Source of the DNA: Shewanella loihica PV-4
Lineage (GTDB): Bacteria; Pseudomonadota; Gammaproteobacteria; Enterobacterales; Shewanellaceae
Length of the DNA: 64,000 nt
Direction: 5' to 3'
NCBI RefSeq assembly: GCF_000016065.1
Contig: NC_009092.1
Location: 496,001-560,000 of the forward strand
Part shown: positions 1 through 8,410 of the stretch, piece by piece
How positions within the stretch are numbered: position 1 is the stretch's first letter
Layout of the letters: every line of letters starts with the position of its first letter
Made by a program: the position numbers and the translations under genes
Notes under the pieces: generated by a model
Told to the model about the DNA's origin: nothing
The model's database searches: none
The model's input: the letters and a program-made list of their open reading frames with translations, nothing else

Positions 1-653
1 AGGCTGAGTCGCTCGTTGAGGTTGGTGACCAGGGCGGTCTGCTCAGCAGTGACATCCTTACCCGCCTTGGCCGCCTCATCCACCGCCAGCTTGAGTTTGT
101 CCTGGGTGAAATGCACCAGGCTGTTGAGCATGTCTGAGCGTTTCAGCAGTTGAGCCGTCAGCTGGGTCTTGATGGCCTGGGTATCTTCGCCCAAGGCGTC
201 CAGCCAGGTGAGGGTCTCATACTTGGCGCTGAGGATCTCGTCGCGCTGGCGATCCCGCATGGCGAGCTTATACATGACGCCTGTGTCATTATCGCTGCCA
301 AGCTGTTGTTTAAATTGGTCAATATCGGCGGCGTAGTAATCGGCCACCTTGTCGATGAAGGCCAGATGCTTCTGTAGCAGTGGTAGCAGGTTTGCCTTAT
401 CCAGCGGTTGCTGGTTCATCATCAGCTTGAACTTGTCGTGTAACTGGTTGGCGTGCTCCTTGATACGGTACTCGATAAACTGCTTCATCTCGCCGTTGGC
501 ATTGCCTAGTTTAGCGATGTCTGAATCTATGGTCTGTTGCAGTTGAGTCAGTTCAGTCAGGGGCTGGGGTGTCTGGAGGGCTTCATCGGCGGTGGCGGGA
601 AGATGGGCTAGGGCCATCATAGTCACCAGCGCCAGGGCTAAGTTGCGTAACAT
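1..653 (-). CDS. N-terminal part of an exported helical protein, possibly a mechanosensitive channel
   Basis: Only the first 217 codons are inside the window; the gene continues past the left edge. The ATG at 651-653 follows an AGGACGG ribosome-binding site. Residues 1-22 form a signal peptide ending near ATA-DE. The rest is hydrophilic, rich in charge and Leu/Gln heptads, and looks like a long periplasmic helical domain. This is the layout of the N-terminal extension of large MscS/MscK-type channels, but no pore helix is visible here, so that identity is a guess. Another periplasmic coiled-coil protein is equally possible. It is divergent from the zinc-ribbon gene that starts at 778. Confidence 0.7.
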   Translation of the reverse strand, partial: MLRNLALALVTMMALAHLPATADEALQTPQPLTELTQLQQTIDSDIAKLGNANGEMKQFIEYRIKEHANQLHDKFKLMMNQQPLDKANLLPLLQKHLAFIDKVADYYAADIDQFKQQLGSDNDTGVMYKLAMRDRQRDEILSAKYETLTWLDALGEDTQAIKTQLTAQLLKRSDMLNSLVHFTQDKLKLAVDEAAKAGKDVTAEQTALVTNLNERLS

Positions 654-777
654 ATTATCCGTCCTGTGTTAGCTAATGGCTAGGATCATAATCTGTTCCA
701 TCTGCGCTGTAAATTCGCAACGCACGGCGGCGCAATCTGATAGACTAGCACTCTTTGCCGTTATTTGAGAGTTTGTT

Positions 778-1113
778 GTGCTGTGTCCTCACTGTAGTCA
801 CCCCTTTCGCGCCCAACAGGTTGCTGCCCAGCGGGGCAAGGGGCTGGATGCTCAGATCCAATGTCCCCACTGCGAGGCCTGGCTGGGTCGAAGTGCCAAC
901 CTGATGCGATTGAAGATGTTGGGTTTCTATCTGGGGCTGGTGATGCTGGTTGTGGGCTATTTCCTACCAGAGTGGCGTAACCTGACCACGCCTGTGGCGA
1001 TATTTGCCGTGATGATTCTGCTGGTGACTCATATGATGGACCACCTCAAGGTGAACCAGGCTCCGCCGAGGCAAGAGATGGACGACAGCGAGCACAGACA
1101 GAAGTATCGTTGA
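778..1113 (+). CDS. Small zinc-ribbon membrane protein, function unknown
   Basis: A 111-residue protein starting at GTG. Residues 3-6 (CPHC) and about 29-32 (CPHC) form a two-knuckle zinc ribbon. Two hydrophobic segments follow, at about 48-63 and 71-89, and the tail is charged and hydrophilic. The layout suggests a cytoplasmic metal-bound ribbon anchored by a helical hairpin. I do not recognise a named family. The start is chosen because the ribbon begins immediately after it; no strong Shine-Dalgarno site is visible. It stands alone, followed by a perfect hairpin at 1152-1176. Confidence 0.7.
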   Translation: MLCPHCSHPFRAQQVAAQRGKGLDAQIQCPHCEAWLGRSANLMRLKMLGFYLGLVMLVVGYFLPEWRNLTTPVAIFAVMILLVTHMMDHLKVNQAPPRQEMDDSEHRQKYR

Positions 1114-1151
1114 GGGGCGGGCCGTGTGAGTAGGTTAGATGATGATGCGCT

Positions 1152-1176
1152 TGAGCTAGGCCTGGTGCCTAGCTCA
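1152..1176. terminator. Perfect 10-bp hairpin between convergent genes
   Basis: TGAGCTAGGC pairs with GCCTAGCTCA around a 5-nt loop. It lies between two convergent genes, but neither side has a clear T tract. It may be a weak bidirectional terminator or an mRNA end-stabilising hairpin. Confidence 0.4.
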
Positions 1177-1231
1177 TCAGAAATCTGAAATGTGTGCCCG
1201 AGTCGTTATATGCCGACTCAGGCCTAAGCCG

Positions 1232-1357
1232 TTATTCGACGACCTGAACCTGAGCCTCGAGCGCCGCTTCGACGTAATAGATCCCGCCGAGAATGGCGAC
1301 AAAGAAGATGGCGGTCCAGAACAGCATTTTGAAATTTTCGCGAAAAAATTCCTTCAT
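1232..1357 (-). CDS. 41-residue single-pass membrane microprotein
   Basis: The ATG at 1355-1357 follows an AAAGGA ribosome-binding site with a 9-10-nt spacer. The product has a basic/acidic N-terminus (MKEFFREN), one hydrophobic helix at about residues 12-27 (LFWTAIFFVAILGGIY) and an acidic tail. The shape is typical of bacterial small membrane proteins that bind or regulate a larger membrane protein. I do not recognise the family. An upstream in-frame extension exists but has no ribosome-binding site. Confidence 0.55.
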   Translation of the reverse strand: MKEFFRENFKMLFWTAIFFVAILGGIYYVEAALEAQVQVVE

Positions 1358-1608
1358 AGAGAGCATTTCCTTTAAACCTTGAATGGTGAGAGTCGGTAGC
1401 CCAGAGCCGCCGCTCAATTTAGCTGTCATCTTAGTGTCACTAACTTAAGTCAGACTTAATTTTAGCCAATCTGGCCGTGATGAGGGCCACGCTTTGGGTC
1501 GGCGCATAAGTAAAATTTTCGAATAACTTTTGTTACATTCCAGCCTGAGCCACCGCCAATTCTGGCTTGACTTCATCACTCGTATCCCTAAACTTGGTCG
1601 GAATTTGA

Positions 1609-1920
1609 ATGCGTCCAGTAGATCCCATGGCAATAAAGGTAAAAGGAAAAGTTAGAGGAGTGGCGATATGGCTTAGTGCTATATTGTTCTGCTTGTCTGT
1701 GCTTGCGCCTGCCCATAGCCTGGAACATCTGGATGAGGGCGCCACCACACACTGCACCCTGTGTATTCAAAAACTGCAGCTCAATAGCGTCTTGCCGGTC
1801 GGCGAGTTCAGTTTTAGCCTGCCCAGCCTCACGGTGGAAGTGCCGCTGCGCGAGCCCACGGTCCTTGCCGCCGTCCATGTCGACTACTTCCAGAGCCGCG
1901 CCCCGCCCGCGCAATCGTAA
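1609..1920 (+). CDS. Small secreted CxxC protein at the head of the zinc-uptake cluster
   Basis: A 103-residue product with a signal peptide, cleaved near PAHS, leaving a mature protein of about 66 residues. The first part of the mature chain reads LEHLDEGATTHCTLC, an H-x4-...-HCTLC metal-binding-looking pattern like that of DUF2946-type small secreted proteins, which are often found beside metal transporters. It lies 77 bp upstream of the His-rich barrel, on the same strand, and may act in periplasmic zinc or copper handling. The start could be ATG 1609 or ATG 1627; neither has a strong ribosome-binding site. Confidence 0.6.
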   Translation: MRPVDPMAIKVKGKVRGVAIWLSAILFCLSVLAPAHSLEHLDEGATTHCTLCIQKLQLNSVLPVGEFSFSLPSLTVEVPLREPTVLAAVHVDYFQSRAPPAQS

Positions 1921-1997
1921 TACCTCAAAAACTCAAGATAATTAATACTCTGCACCCCATTGGCGGCAGAGTCGTTTAGCTGTTTTTTGGAGACATT

Positions 1998-3203
1998 ATG
2001 ATGAATTTCAATGCCCGCCTGTCGGCGGTTGCTCTTGCCTGTGCCTGTTTACCTAGCCTAATGCCAAGCCTAAGTTTCGCGGCGGATCCTAGCCTGACTA
2101 ACCCTGCCATCAGTGCGGTGCTCGATGGTTATTATCAAAACGCCGAGCGCCCTATGGCAGAGCGTGTCGAGGGCTTCGGTCTGGGTCACACAGAGCTGGC
2201 CCTGAGCGCCAACATAGATGACATGTTCTATGGCAAGTTGACCACAGTCATTGAGGTCGCTGATGGCGAGACCAAGGTGGGACTCGAAGAGGCCTTCATC
2301 CAGACGTTGGCGATGCCCTATGGTCTGTCGATGCGCGGCGGTCGTTTCCTGTCGGATGTGGGTTACCTTAACAATCAGCATGTGCACAGCGATGCCTTCT
2401 CCGATCGTCCGGCGGCCTATCGCGCCTTCCTCGGTGGGCATTACTTCGATGACGGTGTGCGTCTGGACTATGTCGCGCCAACGGATCTCTACTGGAGCAT
2501 GGGTGTCGAGGCCTTCAAGGGCGATAATATGCGCGCCGAAGATGAACACGGCGAGCGCGAATTTAAGAGCGTCGGCGTCTACACCGCCTACACTAAGTTG
2601 GGTGGCGATATTGGTGTCAGCAGCTCCTGGCAGCTGGGTCTGAGTTATCTGCGTAACGAAAACGGTCGCCTCAGCGCCCATGAGGAGCATGAAGAAGCCG
2701 TGGTGGCCGAGGATGGTCATGACCATAGTCATGGGGTCAGCTATACGGGTGAGAACACCTATATGGCGGACTTCGTCTACAAGTGGGCGCCCCAGGGCAA
2801 CTACAAGTATCAGCATCTGACCCTGAGCGGCGAGTATTTCCGTGTGAGCGACTATGCGCCGCTGGACGACCATGACCACGAGGCGGTGGACGATCATGAT
2901 ACCGCTAAGCCGGATGCCCACACGGGTTGGTATCTAAGCTCTGTGTATCAGTTCTCGCCAAACTGGTCGGCGGGTCTGCGTTATGGTCAGGTCGATACCC
3001 ATCTGATGCACGATGAGCACTTCGATGCCCAGAAGCTGAAAGAGACTGAGGTGAGCCTGGCCTGGCATCACAGCCACTTCTCCACCGTGCGCCTGCAATA
3101 TACCAATCAGCAAGGCACTAACTTTGACGGCATCACAGATGATAATGTCATTACTCTTCAATATGTTATGACTCTGGGGGCTCACGGTGCGCATCAATTC
3201 TAA
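1998..3203 (+). CDS. Histidine-rich outer-membrane beta-barrel, probable zinc porin
   Basis: A 401-residue protein preceded by a TTGGAGAC ribosome-binding site, with a signal peptide ending near SFAA. The remainder alternates short amphipathic strands with loops and ends in a terminal beta-strand, as in outer-membrane porins. Two predicted surface loops are packed with His and acidic residues: one around residue 224 (HEEHEE, then DGHDHSHG) and one around 292 (DDHDHE, DDHD). Such loops are typical of zinc-binding outer-membrane proteins. No TonB box or plug domain is visible, so I favour a porin over a TonB-dependent receptor. It overlaps the binding-protein gene by 17 bp, which indicates coupled expression with zinc import. 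Confidence 0.8.
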   Translation: MMNFNARLSAVALACACLPSLMPSLSFAADPSLTNPAISAVLDGYYQNAERPMAERVEGFGLGHTELALSANIDDMFYGKLTTVIEVADGETKVGLEEAFIQTLAMPYGLSMRGGRFLSDVGYLNNQHVHSDAFSDRPAAYRAFLGGHYFDDGVRLDYVAPTDLYWSMGVEAFKGDNMRAEDEHGEREFKSVGVYTAYTKLGGDIGVSSSWQLGLSYLRNENGRLSAHEEHEEAVVAEDGHDHSHGVSYTGENTYMADFVYKWAPQGNYKYQHLTLSGEYFRVSDYAPLDDHDHEAVDDHDTAKPDAHTGWYLSSVYQFSPNWSAGLRYGQVDTHLMHDEHFDAQKLKETEVSLAWHHSHFSTVRLQYTNQQGTNFDGITDDNVITLQYVMTLGAHGAHQF

Positions 3204-4098
3204 CTACTTAAAAGCTGGCGTTGCGGCGCTAGCGCTGAGCTTTGCCTGTGGTGCACAGGCGAAATTGAATATCTTCGCCTGCGAGCCTGAATATGCCGCC
3301 TTGGCCAAGGAGCTGGCACCGGATGCCAAGATCTATGCCGCGACCACGGCGATGCAAGACCCGCATCAGGTGCAGGCCAGACCCAGCCTGATCGCCAAGA
3401 TGCGCCAGGCAGATCTGGCGGTCTGCGCCGGCGCCGATCTCGAGGTGGGCTGGCTGCCCATGTTGCAGATGAAGTCGGCCAACGCCCAGGTGCGCTCGAC
3501 TGATAAGGGGCTATTCTATGCCGCCGAGCATACTCAGACCTTGGATAAGCTGGCTCAGGTGGATCGCAGCATGGGCGATGTCCATGCCCAGGGCAATCCG
3601 CACCTGCACTTCGACCCAGAGCGTCTGCTGGAGGTGGCTAAGGCGCTGTCGGCCAAGATGGTGTCGTTGGATCCAGATAATCGCGCGGCCTACGAATCAG
3701 CCCTGGCCGATTTCAGCCAGCGTTGGCAGGCGGCGATAGCTGGTTGGCAGTCACAGGCGGCGCCGCTTAAGGGCAAGAAGGTGATCGCCTATCACACCAG
3801 CTTCCGCTACCTGTTTAACTGGTTGGGCATGGAGCAGGTGGGGGATCTCGAGCCTAAGCCTGGCCTGCCGCCAAGCACGGGGCACCTGGCCAGCCTGCAG
3901 GGGCGCGCCGGCCAGGGCGATGTGATGGCGATTATTGTCGCCTCCTATCAGGATGAGCGCGGCGCCAACTGGCTCGGTGAGCGCACCGGCTTGCCCGTGG
4001 TGAATCTGCCCATGTCGGTCGGTGGTAACGATGATGCCCAAAACCTCTTTGGCCTGTACGACAGCGTTATCCACTTGTTGCTGGGCGTGAATCGCTAG
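3187..4098 (+). CDS. znuA: Periplasmic metal-binding protein of a zinc ABC importer (ZnuA type)
   Basis: A 303-residue cluster A-I solute-binding protein. The signal peptide ends near GAQA. Family landmarks are DPHQVQ (about residue 57), the NPHLHFDP segment (about 137) and the AYHTSFRYL segment (about 200), which supply the metal-coordinating histidines; a final acidic ligand is expected near the GGNDD segment. The mature chain lacks the long His-rich loop of classical ZnuA. That function may have moved to the His-rich barrel encoded just upstream. The GTG start at 3187 lies inside the end of the barrel gene. The permease follows 60 bp later. Confidence 0.85.
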   Translation: MRINSNYLKAGVAALALSFACGAQAKLNIFACEPEYAALAKELAPDAKIYAATTAMQDPHQVQARPSLIAKMRQADLAVCAGADLEVGWLPMLQMKSANAQVRSTDKGLFYAAEHTQTLDKLAQVDRSMGDVHAQGNPHLHFDPERLLEVAKALSAKMVSLDPDNRAAYESALADFSQRWQAAIAGWQSQAAPLKGKKVIAYHTSFRYLFNWLGMEQVGDLEPKPGLPPSTGHLASLQGRAGQGDVMAIIVASYQDERGANWLGERTGLPVVNLPMSVGGNDDAQNLFGLYDSVIHLLLGVNR

Positions 4099-4158
4099 CC
4101 TGGTTTAGATCCGGCGCCCTCTTTGGGGGCGCCGTTGTTCGCTTTTTGGTACTCAACT

Positions 4159-4950
4159 ATGTTTGATCTCGATCTCTTATCAATTCTACTCCCTGCCTTC
4201 GCCGCGGGGATCCTGGTGCTCTCGACCCATGTCTTGCTCGGGAGTCAGGTGCTCAAGCGGGGCATCATCTTCATCGACCTGGCGATCGCCCAAGTGGCGG
4301 CGCTGGGGGCGATTATTGCCCACACTAACCATGAGCTGGAGCACCTCCCCTACGCCACGGTCTGGATGCCGGCCCTGTTTGCGTTGCTGGGGGCCGGGTT
4401 TATCGCCTGGCTGGCCAAGCGGATGGCCGATGAGCTGGAGGCGATCATCGGTTGCTTCTATGTGTTGTCGGCGGTGGCGGCCATGCTCTTGCTGTCAAAC
4501 GATCCCCATGGCGCAGAGATGCTTAAGCAGTTGATGTCTGGGCAGATCCTCTGGGTGAACTGGTCACAGTTAGTCTTACCGGCTGTGGTGTCTGGCCTGG
4601 TGCTGGCGATCATCGCCCTGCGCCCCACCATACTCAACGGCGCCGGTTTCTATCTGCTGTTTGCCTTAGTGATCACCCTGTCGGTGGAGCTGGTGGGCGT
4701 CTATCTGGTGTTCAGCTCGCTGATCCTGCCGGCGCTGGCGGTCAACAAGCTGCGAGGCAAGGGTAAGTGGCCGTTGGCTTACCTGGTGGGCCTGCTGGGC
4801 TATGGCATAGGCCTGCTGCTATCGGCTAGCTTCGATCTGCCTAGTGGCGCCGCGATTGTGGCGACCCTGGCGGTCAGCACGATAGCGTTTCGTCTGCTGC
4901 AGCCCAGACTACTCAGAGAAAGTTCGATTACAAAGGTCGAGGCTAACTAG
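4159..4950 (+). CDS. znuB: Zinc/manganese-type ABC transporter permease (ZnuB family, ABC-3)
   Basis: About 263 residues with seven to nine hydrophobic helices and the ABC-3 features GSQVLKRGIIFIDLAIAQVAALG, here broken as GSQVLKRGI then IDLAIAQVAALG (about residues 30-55), and a C-terminal SLILPALAVNKLRGKG segment. It should form the membrane channel for the metal delivered by the preceding binding protein. ATG 4159 is preferred because it gives the normal family N-terminus; a TTG at 4123 would add 12 residues. No ATP-binding-cassette gene lies in the cluster, so the permease must borrow an ATPase encoded elsewhere. Confidence 0.85.
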   Translation: MFDLDLLSILLPAFAAGILVLSTHVLLGSQVLKRGIIFIDLAIAQVAALGAIIAHTNHELEHLPYATVWMPALFALLGAGFIAWLAKRMADELEAIIGCFYVLSAVAAMLLLSNDPHGAEMLKQLMSGQILWVNWSQLVLPAVVSGLVLAIIALRPTILNGAGFYLLFALVITLSVELVGVYLVFSSLILPALAVNKLRGKGKWPLAYLVGLLGYGIGLLLSASFDLPSGAAIVATLAVSTIAFRLLQPRLLRESSITKVEAN

Positions 4951-4982
4951 AAAAGCCGATAAAAACGACGCACTTGTGAGTT

Positions 4983-5022
4983 GAGCGGGTAGGGGGCAAC
5001 AGGCACCCGCCCGCTTTTTTCT
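4983..5022 (+). terminator. Terminator after the zinc-uptake cluster
   Basis: A GC-rich hairpin (GCGGGT at 4985-4990 with ACCCGC at 5005-5010) is followed by a run of six T residues, 33 bp after the permease stop codon. Confidence 0.75.
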
Positions 5023-5185
5023 TAGCAGCATTTGATTGCGGTGATGTTTTTCTACTGTTAATTCCATGACTTATATCGTTAACACTTGCCCTGTATCCTG
5101 TAAGGCCGATAGGGGGTTAAGACGACAGGTGTAAGTCAAAAAGCCTGCTGCTATAATGTCGCCACTGAAATCACAGGAGTAAGTT

Positions 5186-5920
5186 GTGCTGTTAATCTTC
5201 AGATCTCTGATCTTAGCCATCATGTTGTTGTTGGCCTTTGTCTTCGGTGGCCTTTATTGTCTGCTGCGCCCCCGTCATAGAGACAATGTGCATCTGTTTG
5301 CTAAGATTTTTTCCTGGGCCGCGCCAGTATTGGGGGTCAAGGTGGTGGTGCGCAAGCCAAAGGTGGAGCGCAGCGAGCCCTGTATCTTCCTGGCCAACCA
5401 TCAGAACAATTTCGACATGTTCACCCATACGGCCGCCGTGCCAAAGGGCACAGTTAGCCTGGGCAAGAAGAGCCTGGCTTGGATCCCTTTCTTCGGCCAG
5501 ATCTACTGGCTGTCGGGTAACATACTGATCGACCGTAAAAACCGTAACCGCGCCTTCGAGACCATGGCGCAGACCGCGAAGAAGATTAAAGATAAGTGCC
5601 TCTCTATCTGGATCTTCCCAGAGGGCACACGCTCACGGGGCAAGGGGCTGCTACCCTTCAAGGCCGGCGCCTTTCATACCGCCATAGAGGCGGGTGTCGC
5701 CATGGTGCCTGTGCTGGCCTCGAATCAGGAACATATTAAGCTCAACCGCTGGAACAACGGCGTGGTGATCATCGAGGTGATGGATCCCATAGAGACCAAG
5801 GGTCTGGCTAAGTCTCAGGTAAAAGAGCTTTCTACCCGGATTCATGCCATGATGGCGGAAAAACTGGCCCAGCTTAATCAGGAAGCCAGCGCCCTGATGG
5901 CCAAGAAAGCAATTAATTAA
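5186..5920 (+). CDS. plsC: 1-acyl-sn-glycerol-3-phosphate acyltransferase
   Basis: A 244-residue PlsC-type acyltransferase. It transfers an acyl chain to lysophosphatidate to make phosphatidate at the inner membrane. An N-terminal hydrophobic anchor (about 1-26) precedes the four family motifs: NHQNNFD (the H-x4-D catalytic pair, about residue 71), NILIDRKNR (about 112), FPEGTRS (about 146) and the later VAMVPVLA segment. The GTG start at 5186 follows a clear AGGAG 6 nt upstream. It is 24 bp upstream of rraB on the same strand and may be co-transcribed with it. Confidence 0.92.
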   Translation: MLLIFRSLILAIMLLLAFVFGGLYCLLRPRHRDNVHLFAKIFSWAAPVLGVKVVVRKPKVERSEPCIFLANHQNNFDMFTHTAAVPKGTVSLGKKSLAWIPFFGQIYWLSGNILIDRKNRNRAFETMAQTAKKIKDKCLSIWIFPEGTRSRGKGLLPFKAGAFHTAIEAGVAMVPVLASNQEHIKLNRWNNGVVIIEVMDPIETKGLAKSQVKELSTRIHAMMAEKLAQLNQEASALMAKKAIN

Positions 5921-5944
5921 GAACATTTTTATTCGGAGAGATCC

Positions 5945-6352
5945 ATGTCTACAGAACGTCAGCTGCAGGAACAGAAACAGGAAAACCAGGAGATCGTGGA
6001 TGCGATTCTTGCCGATGGTTCTGAGCCTGATGCCGAATACACCATAGAGCACCACTTCTCGGCCTCTAACTTCGACCGTCTGGAGAAGGCGGCTGTGGAA
6101 GCCTTTAAGTTGGGCTTCGAGGTAAACGATGCCGAAGAGATGGAGCTGGAAGACGGCTCAGTGCTCTTTTGTTTCGACGCCATCGCCTACCACAAACTCG
6201 ACGTGGCCTTGCTGGACAAGGCCTGTGAAGATCTGATCCAGCTGGCGGCTAAGCTCAAGGTAGATTATGACGGTTGGGGCACCTATTTCATCGGCGACGA
6301 GATGGAAGATGATGACGAGGAGTATGAAGAGGAAGACTCTCGTTTCCATTAA
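5945..6352 (+). CDS. rraB: RraB, regulator of ribonuclease E activity
   Basis: A 135-residue acidic protein of the RraB (YjgD) family, which in E. coli binds RNase E and remodels degradosome activity. Visible hallmarks are the N-terminal helix rich in Gln/Glu, the central [18 protein letters not shown] segment, the [10 protein letters not shown] segment (about residue 100) and the strongly acidic C-terminus ([13 protein letters not shown]). Length matches the family. A GGAGAG ribosome-binding site precedes ATG 5945. It is followed by a strong bidirectional terminator. Confidence 0.93.
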   Translation: MSTERQLQEQKQENQEIVDAILADGSEPDAEYTIEHHFSASNFDRLEKAAVEAFKLGFEVNDAEEMELEDGSVLFCFDAIAYHKLDVALLDKACEDLIQLAAKLKVDYDGWGTYFIGDEMEDDDEEYEEEDSRFH

Positions 6353-6375
6353 TCTTCGCGTATCTCGCATCGAGC

Positions 6376-6402
6376 AAAAAGCCCATCATAGATGGGCTTT
6401 TT
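6376..6402. terminator. Bidirectional terminator between rraB and the cyclase gene
   Basis: AAAAAGCCCATC pairs perfectly with GATGGGCTTTTT over 12 bp with a 3-nt loop. The A and T tracts on the two flanks serve both convergent genes. Confidence 0.92.
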
Positions 6403-6429
6403 CGTATCTGTCACGGCTTGGGTTTGACC

Positions 6430-7401
6430 CTATTCGGCTTCATCGGGATTGAAGATGACGCAGCAGTTACGCCCCTTCTGCTTGGCCTGATAGAGGGCGC
6501 TGTCGGCTTGGCCTAGCCACTGGGCGCTGTTGCTCAGGTGCTCGTCTATGCCGCAGATGCCGATACTCACCGTCACCTTGAGGATGGCGCTCTCAAACCT
6601 CAGCTCTGAGGCCTCGATCTTCTCCCGCAGGCGATCGGCAAAATGCAGTGCAGCCTCGGCATTGGTGTTTGACAGCACCACGGAGAACTCCTCACCGCCG
6701 TAGCGGCCGGCGCAGTCTGTGTCCCGAAGGGACTGACGCAGGATATGGGAGACATGCTGGATCACCCTGTCACCGGCGATATGGCCGTAGGTGTCGTTGA
6801 TCCGTTTGAAATGGTCTATGTCGAACATCACCAGTGTGGTGGGCTCGCCGTAGCGGGCATGGCGGTCGAACTCTTTCTGCATGCACAGCTGCCAGTGACG
6901 GCGGTTGTGCAGCTGGGTCAGGCCATCCGTCTGGCTCAGATGCTCCAGGCGCTCGTTGGCGGCCTTGAGCTGTAGCTTGTTGATCGCCACATCGGTAACG
7001 TCATAGATGATCATGCTGATATGGGTGATCTGGCCCGTGAGGGAGGAGAGGGGCAGCAGGGTCACATTCTGGTACATGAAGTCGGCGCGGCCCGTGATGG
7101 GGCGATAGTTGCCAAACTTAAACACATAGGGACGTTGCTCCCAGCTGATGAAGGCGCGGTTCTTGAGCAGAAACACAGACTCCATCTTCTGCTTCAGCCA
7201 GTTTGCCGGCAGGTAGTCGAATTGATCGAATATATTTTTGCCCTTGATGGAGTTGGGTGAGATGCCGCTATGGTTCTCCATGAAGCCGTTCCAGAGCTGG
7301 ATGTTGTAGTCGCGATCCAACACGACCAGGCCCACCTCTATGGTCTGCACCATATCGATTAGCCAGTGGAGTTCGTTCATCGCGCTTTGGTCATATGGCA
7401 T
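6430..7401 (-). CDS. PAS-GGDEF diguanylate cyclase
   Basis: About 323 residues. A PAS-like sensor occupies about 10-145 (the motif begins VQTIEVGLVVLDRDYNIQLWN and is split here only for naming). A GGDEF domain fills about 165-320, with NRRHW, DIDHFKRIND and the active-site GGEEF. An RDTD inhibitory site lies exactly five residues before GGEEF, so product inhibition by c-di-GMP is expected. The ATG at 7401 is chosen because it lies 13 bp after the stop of the upstream response-regulator gene and has a GGACC site; a longer frame would run into that gene. The two genes probably form a signal-transduction operon. Confidence 0.9.
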   Translation of the reverse strand: MPYDQSAMNELHWLIDMVQTIEVGLVVLDRDYNIQLWNGFMENHSGISPNSIKGKNIFDQFDYLPANWLKQKMESVFLLKNRAFISWEQRPYVFKFGNYRPITGRADFMYQNVTLLPLSSLTGQITHISMIIYDVTDVAINKLQLKAANERLEHLSQTDGLTQLHNRRHWQLCMQKEFDRHARYGEPTTLVMFDIDHFKRINDTYGHIAGDRVIQHVSHILRQSLRDTDCAGRYGGEEFSVVLSNTNAEAALHFADRLREKIEASELRFESAILKVTVSIGICGIDEHLSNSAQWLGQADSALYQAKQKGRNCCVIFNPDEAE

Positions 7402-7414
7402 ATCTTGGTCCAAC

Positions 7415-8410
7415 TTAATCCAGCAGGTAGCCCAGCTTATAGTTAAGCGTCGGCAAAGAGTCTTCGGTAAACAACAAGAGGAGATCGCATTGAATATCAT
7501 GGCCTTCGATGCGGTAGTTGATCTCCATCGCCAGAGTGCGGGACCATTTCTCCGAGTTGTCGTGAATCAGGTCGTTTACCGTGCAGTGACGCCCCAGCAC
7601 CACGGGATGGCTCTGGCTGAACTTCATGTGCAGCTGCTCCGAGATACCGCTGAGGAAGGCGCCGATAAGCACGTTGCCCGTATCTATCATCACCTCTATC
7701 TCTGTGTTGGCATCCTCGGGATTTGCCAGCCCCATCAGCTTGGCCATGTCCTGAAAGGAGGAGTCGTGAAACAGCAGTAGCGCCTCGCCAGCTACCCCTG
7801 CGCCGATAAAACCCTGGCACAGGGCCGATACCGTGCTGTAGCGCTCGGTGGCCTTGAGGGTCATGGTAAGTTCGCTGACTTCCAGCACGTTGACGTTAGG
7901 GATTGGCAGCAGCACGAAGACATCCAGCAGCTTGGCCAGCAGATCGGCGGCGCGGCCCATGGCCACGTTGGCGACTTCCTGGCAGGCGTCGCGCAGATCC
8001 ACCTCTATCATGGGGTTGTCGTTGTCTTGCTCCCCTAGGGCTATGGTGAGTATGCCGTACTCCTGGAGTATGTTACTGATGGCATCGGCGCTTACCGGCT
8101 TCTGAATAAAGTCCAGGGCGCCTAGGGCCTTCACCTTCTCGTGGGCCTTGATCTGAATGTCACCGGAGACCACGATCACTAGGGCGGGCAGATCTTCCTT
8201 CTGAATCGTCTCCAGTACCTCGTAACCATCCATGACAGGCATGTTGAGATCGAGAAAGACCACTTCGCCCTTGCCGGCCCTGATCGCCTCGATACCTTCG
8301 GCACCATTGTTGGCAAAGGTGATCTCGACATCCCACTCCTTGGGCAGGGTCCTGGCCATCTGCTTGCGAGCGAGTGCGGAGTCATCGCATATGAGTACGG
8401 GAATCGACAT
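7415..8410 (-). CDS. Response regulator with CheC-type phosphatase domain
   Basis: A 331-residue protein. An N-terminal receiver domain (about 1-120) has the acidic pocket DD (9-10), the phospho-acceptor Asp in FLDLNMPVMDG, the Ser in VVSGD and the Lys in IQKP. A C-terminal CheC/CheX-like domain (about 135-331) carries one canonical phosphatase motif, D-x3-E-x2-N-x22-P (DACQEVAN). A second motif has Asp in place of the Glu (E-x3-D-x2-N-x22-P, around MIDTGN). The layout suggests that it removes phosphate from itself or a partner. It is the first gene of the pair with the GGDEF cyclase, so phosphorylation may set c-di-GMP output. Confidence 0.88.
   Translation of the reverse strand: MSIPVLICDDSALARKQMARTLPKEWDVEITFANNGAEGIEAIRAGKGEVVFLDLNMPVMDGYEVLETIQKEDLPALVIVVSGDIQIKAHEKVKALGALDFIQKPVSADAISNILQEYGILTIALGEQDNDNPMIEVDLRDACQEVANVAMGRAADLLAKLLDVFVLLPIPNVNVLEVSELTMTLKATERYSTVSALCQGFIGAGVAGEALLLFHDSSFQDMAKLMGLANPEDANTEIEVMIDTGNVLIGAFLSGISEQLHMKFSQSHPVVLGRHCTVNDLIHDNSEKWSRTLAMEINYRIEGHDIQCDLLLLFTEDSLPTLNYKLGYLLD

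Noticed and set aside
1520-1550. A possible Zur site upstream of the zinc-uptake cluster
   Set aside because: GAATAAC and GTTACATTC are only partly symmetrical and the spacing does not match the Zur consensus. A search with the Zur matrix is needed before naming it.
2070-2921. A long open frame antisense to the His-rich barrel gene
   Set aside because: It has no ribosome-binding site and mirrors the codon pattern of the strongly coding plus strand. GC-rich genes often leave such open antisense frames.
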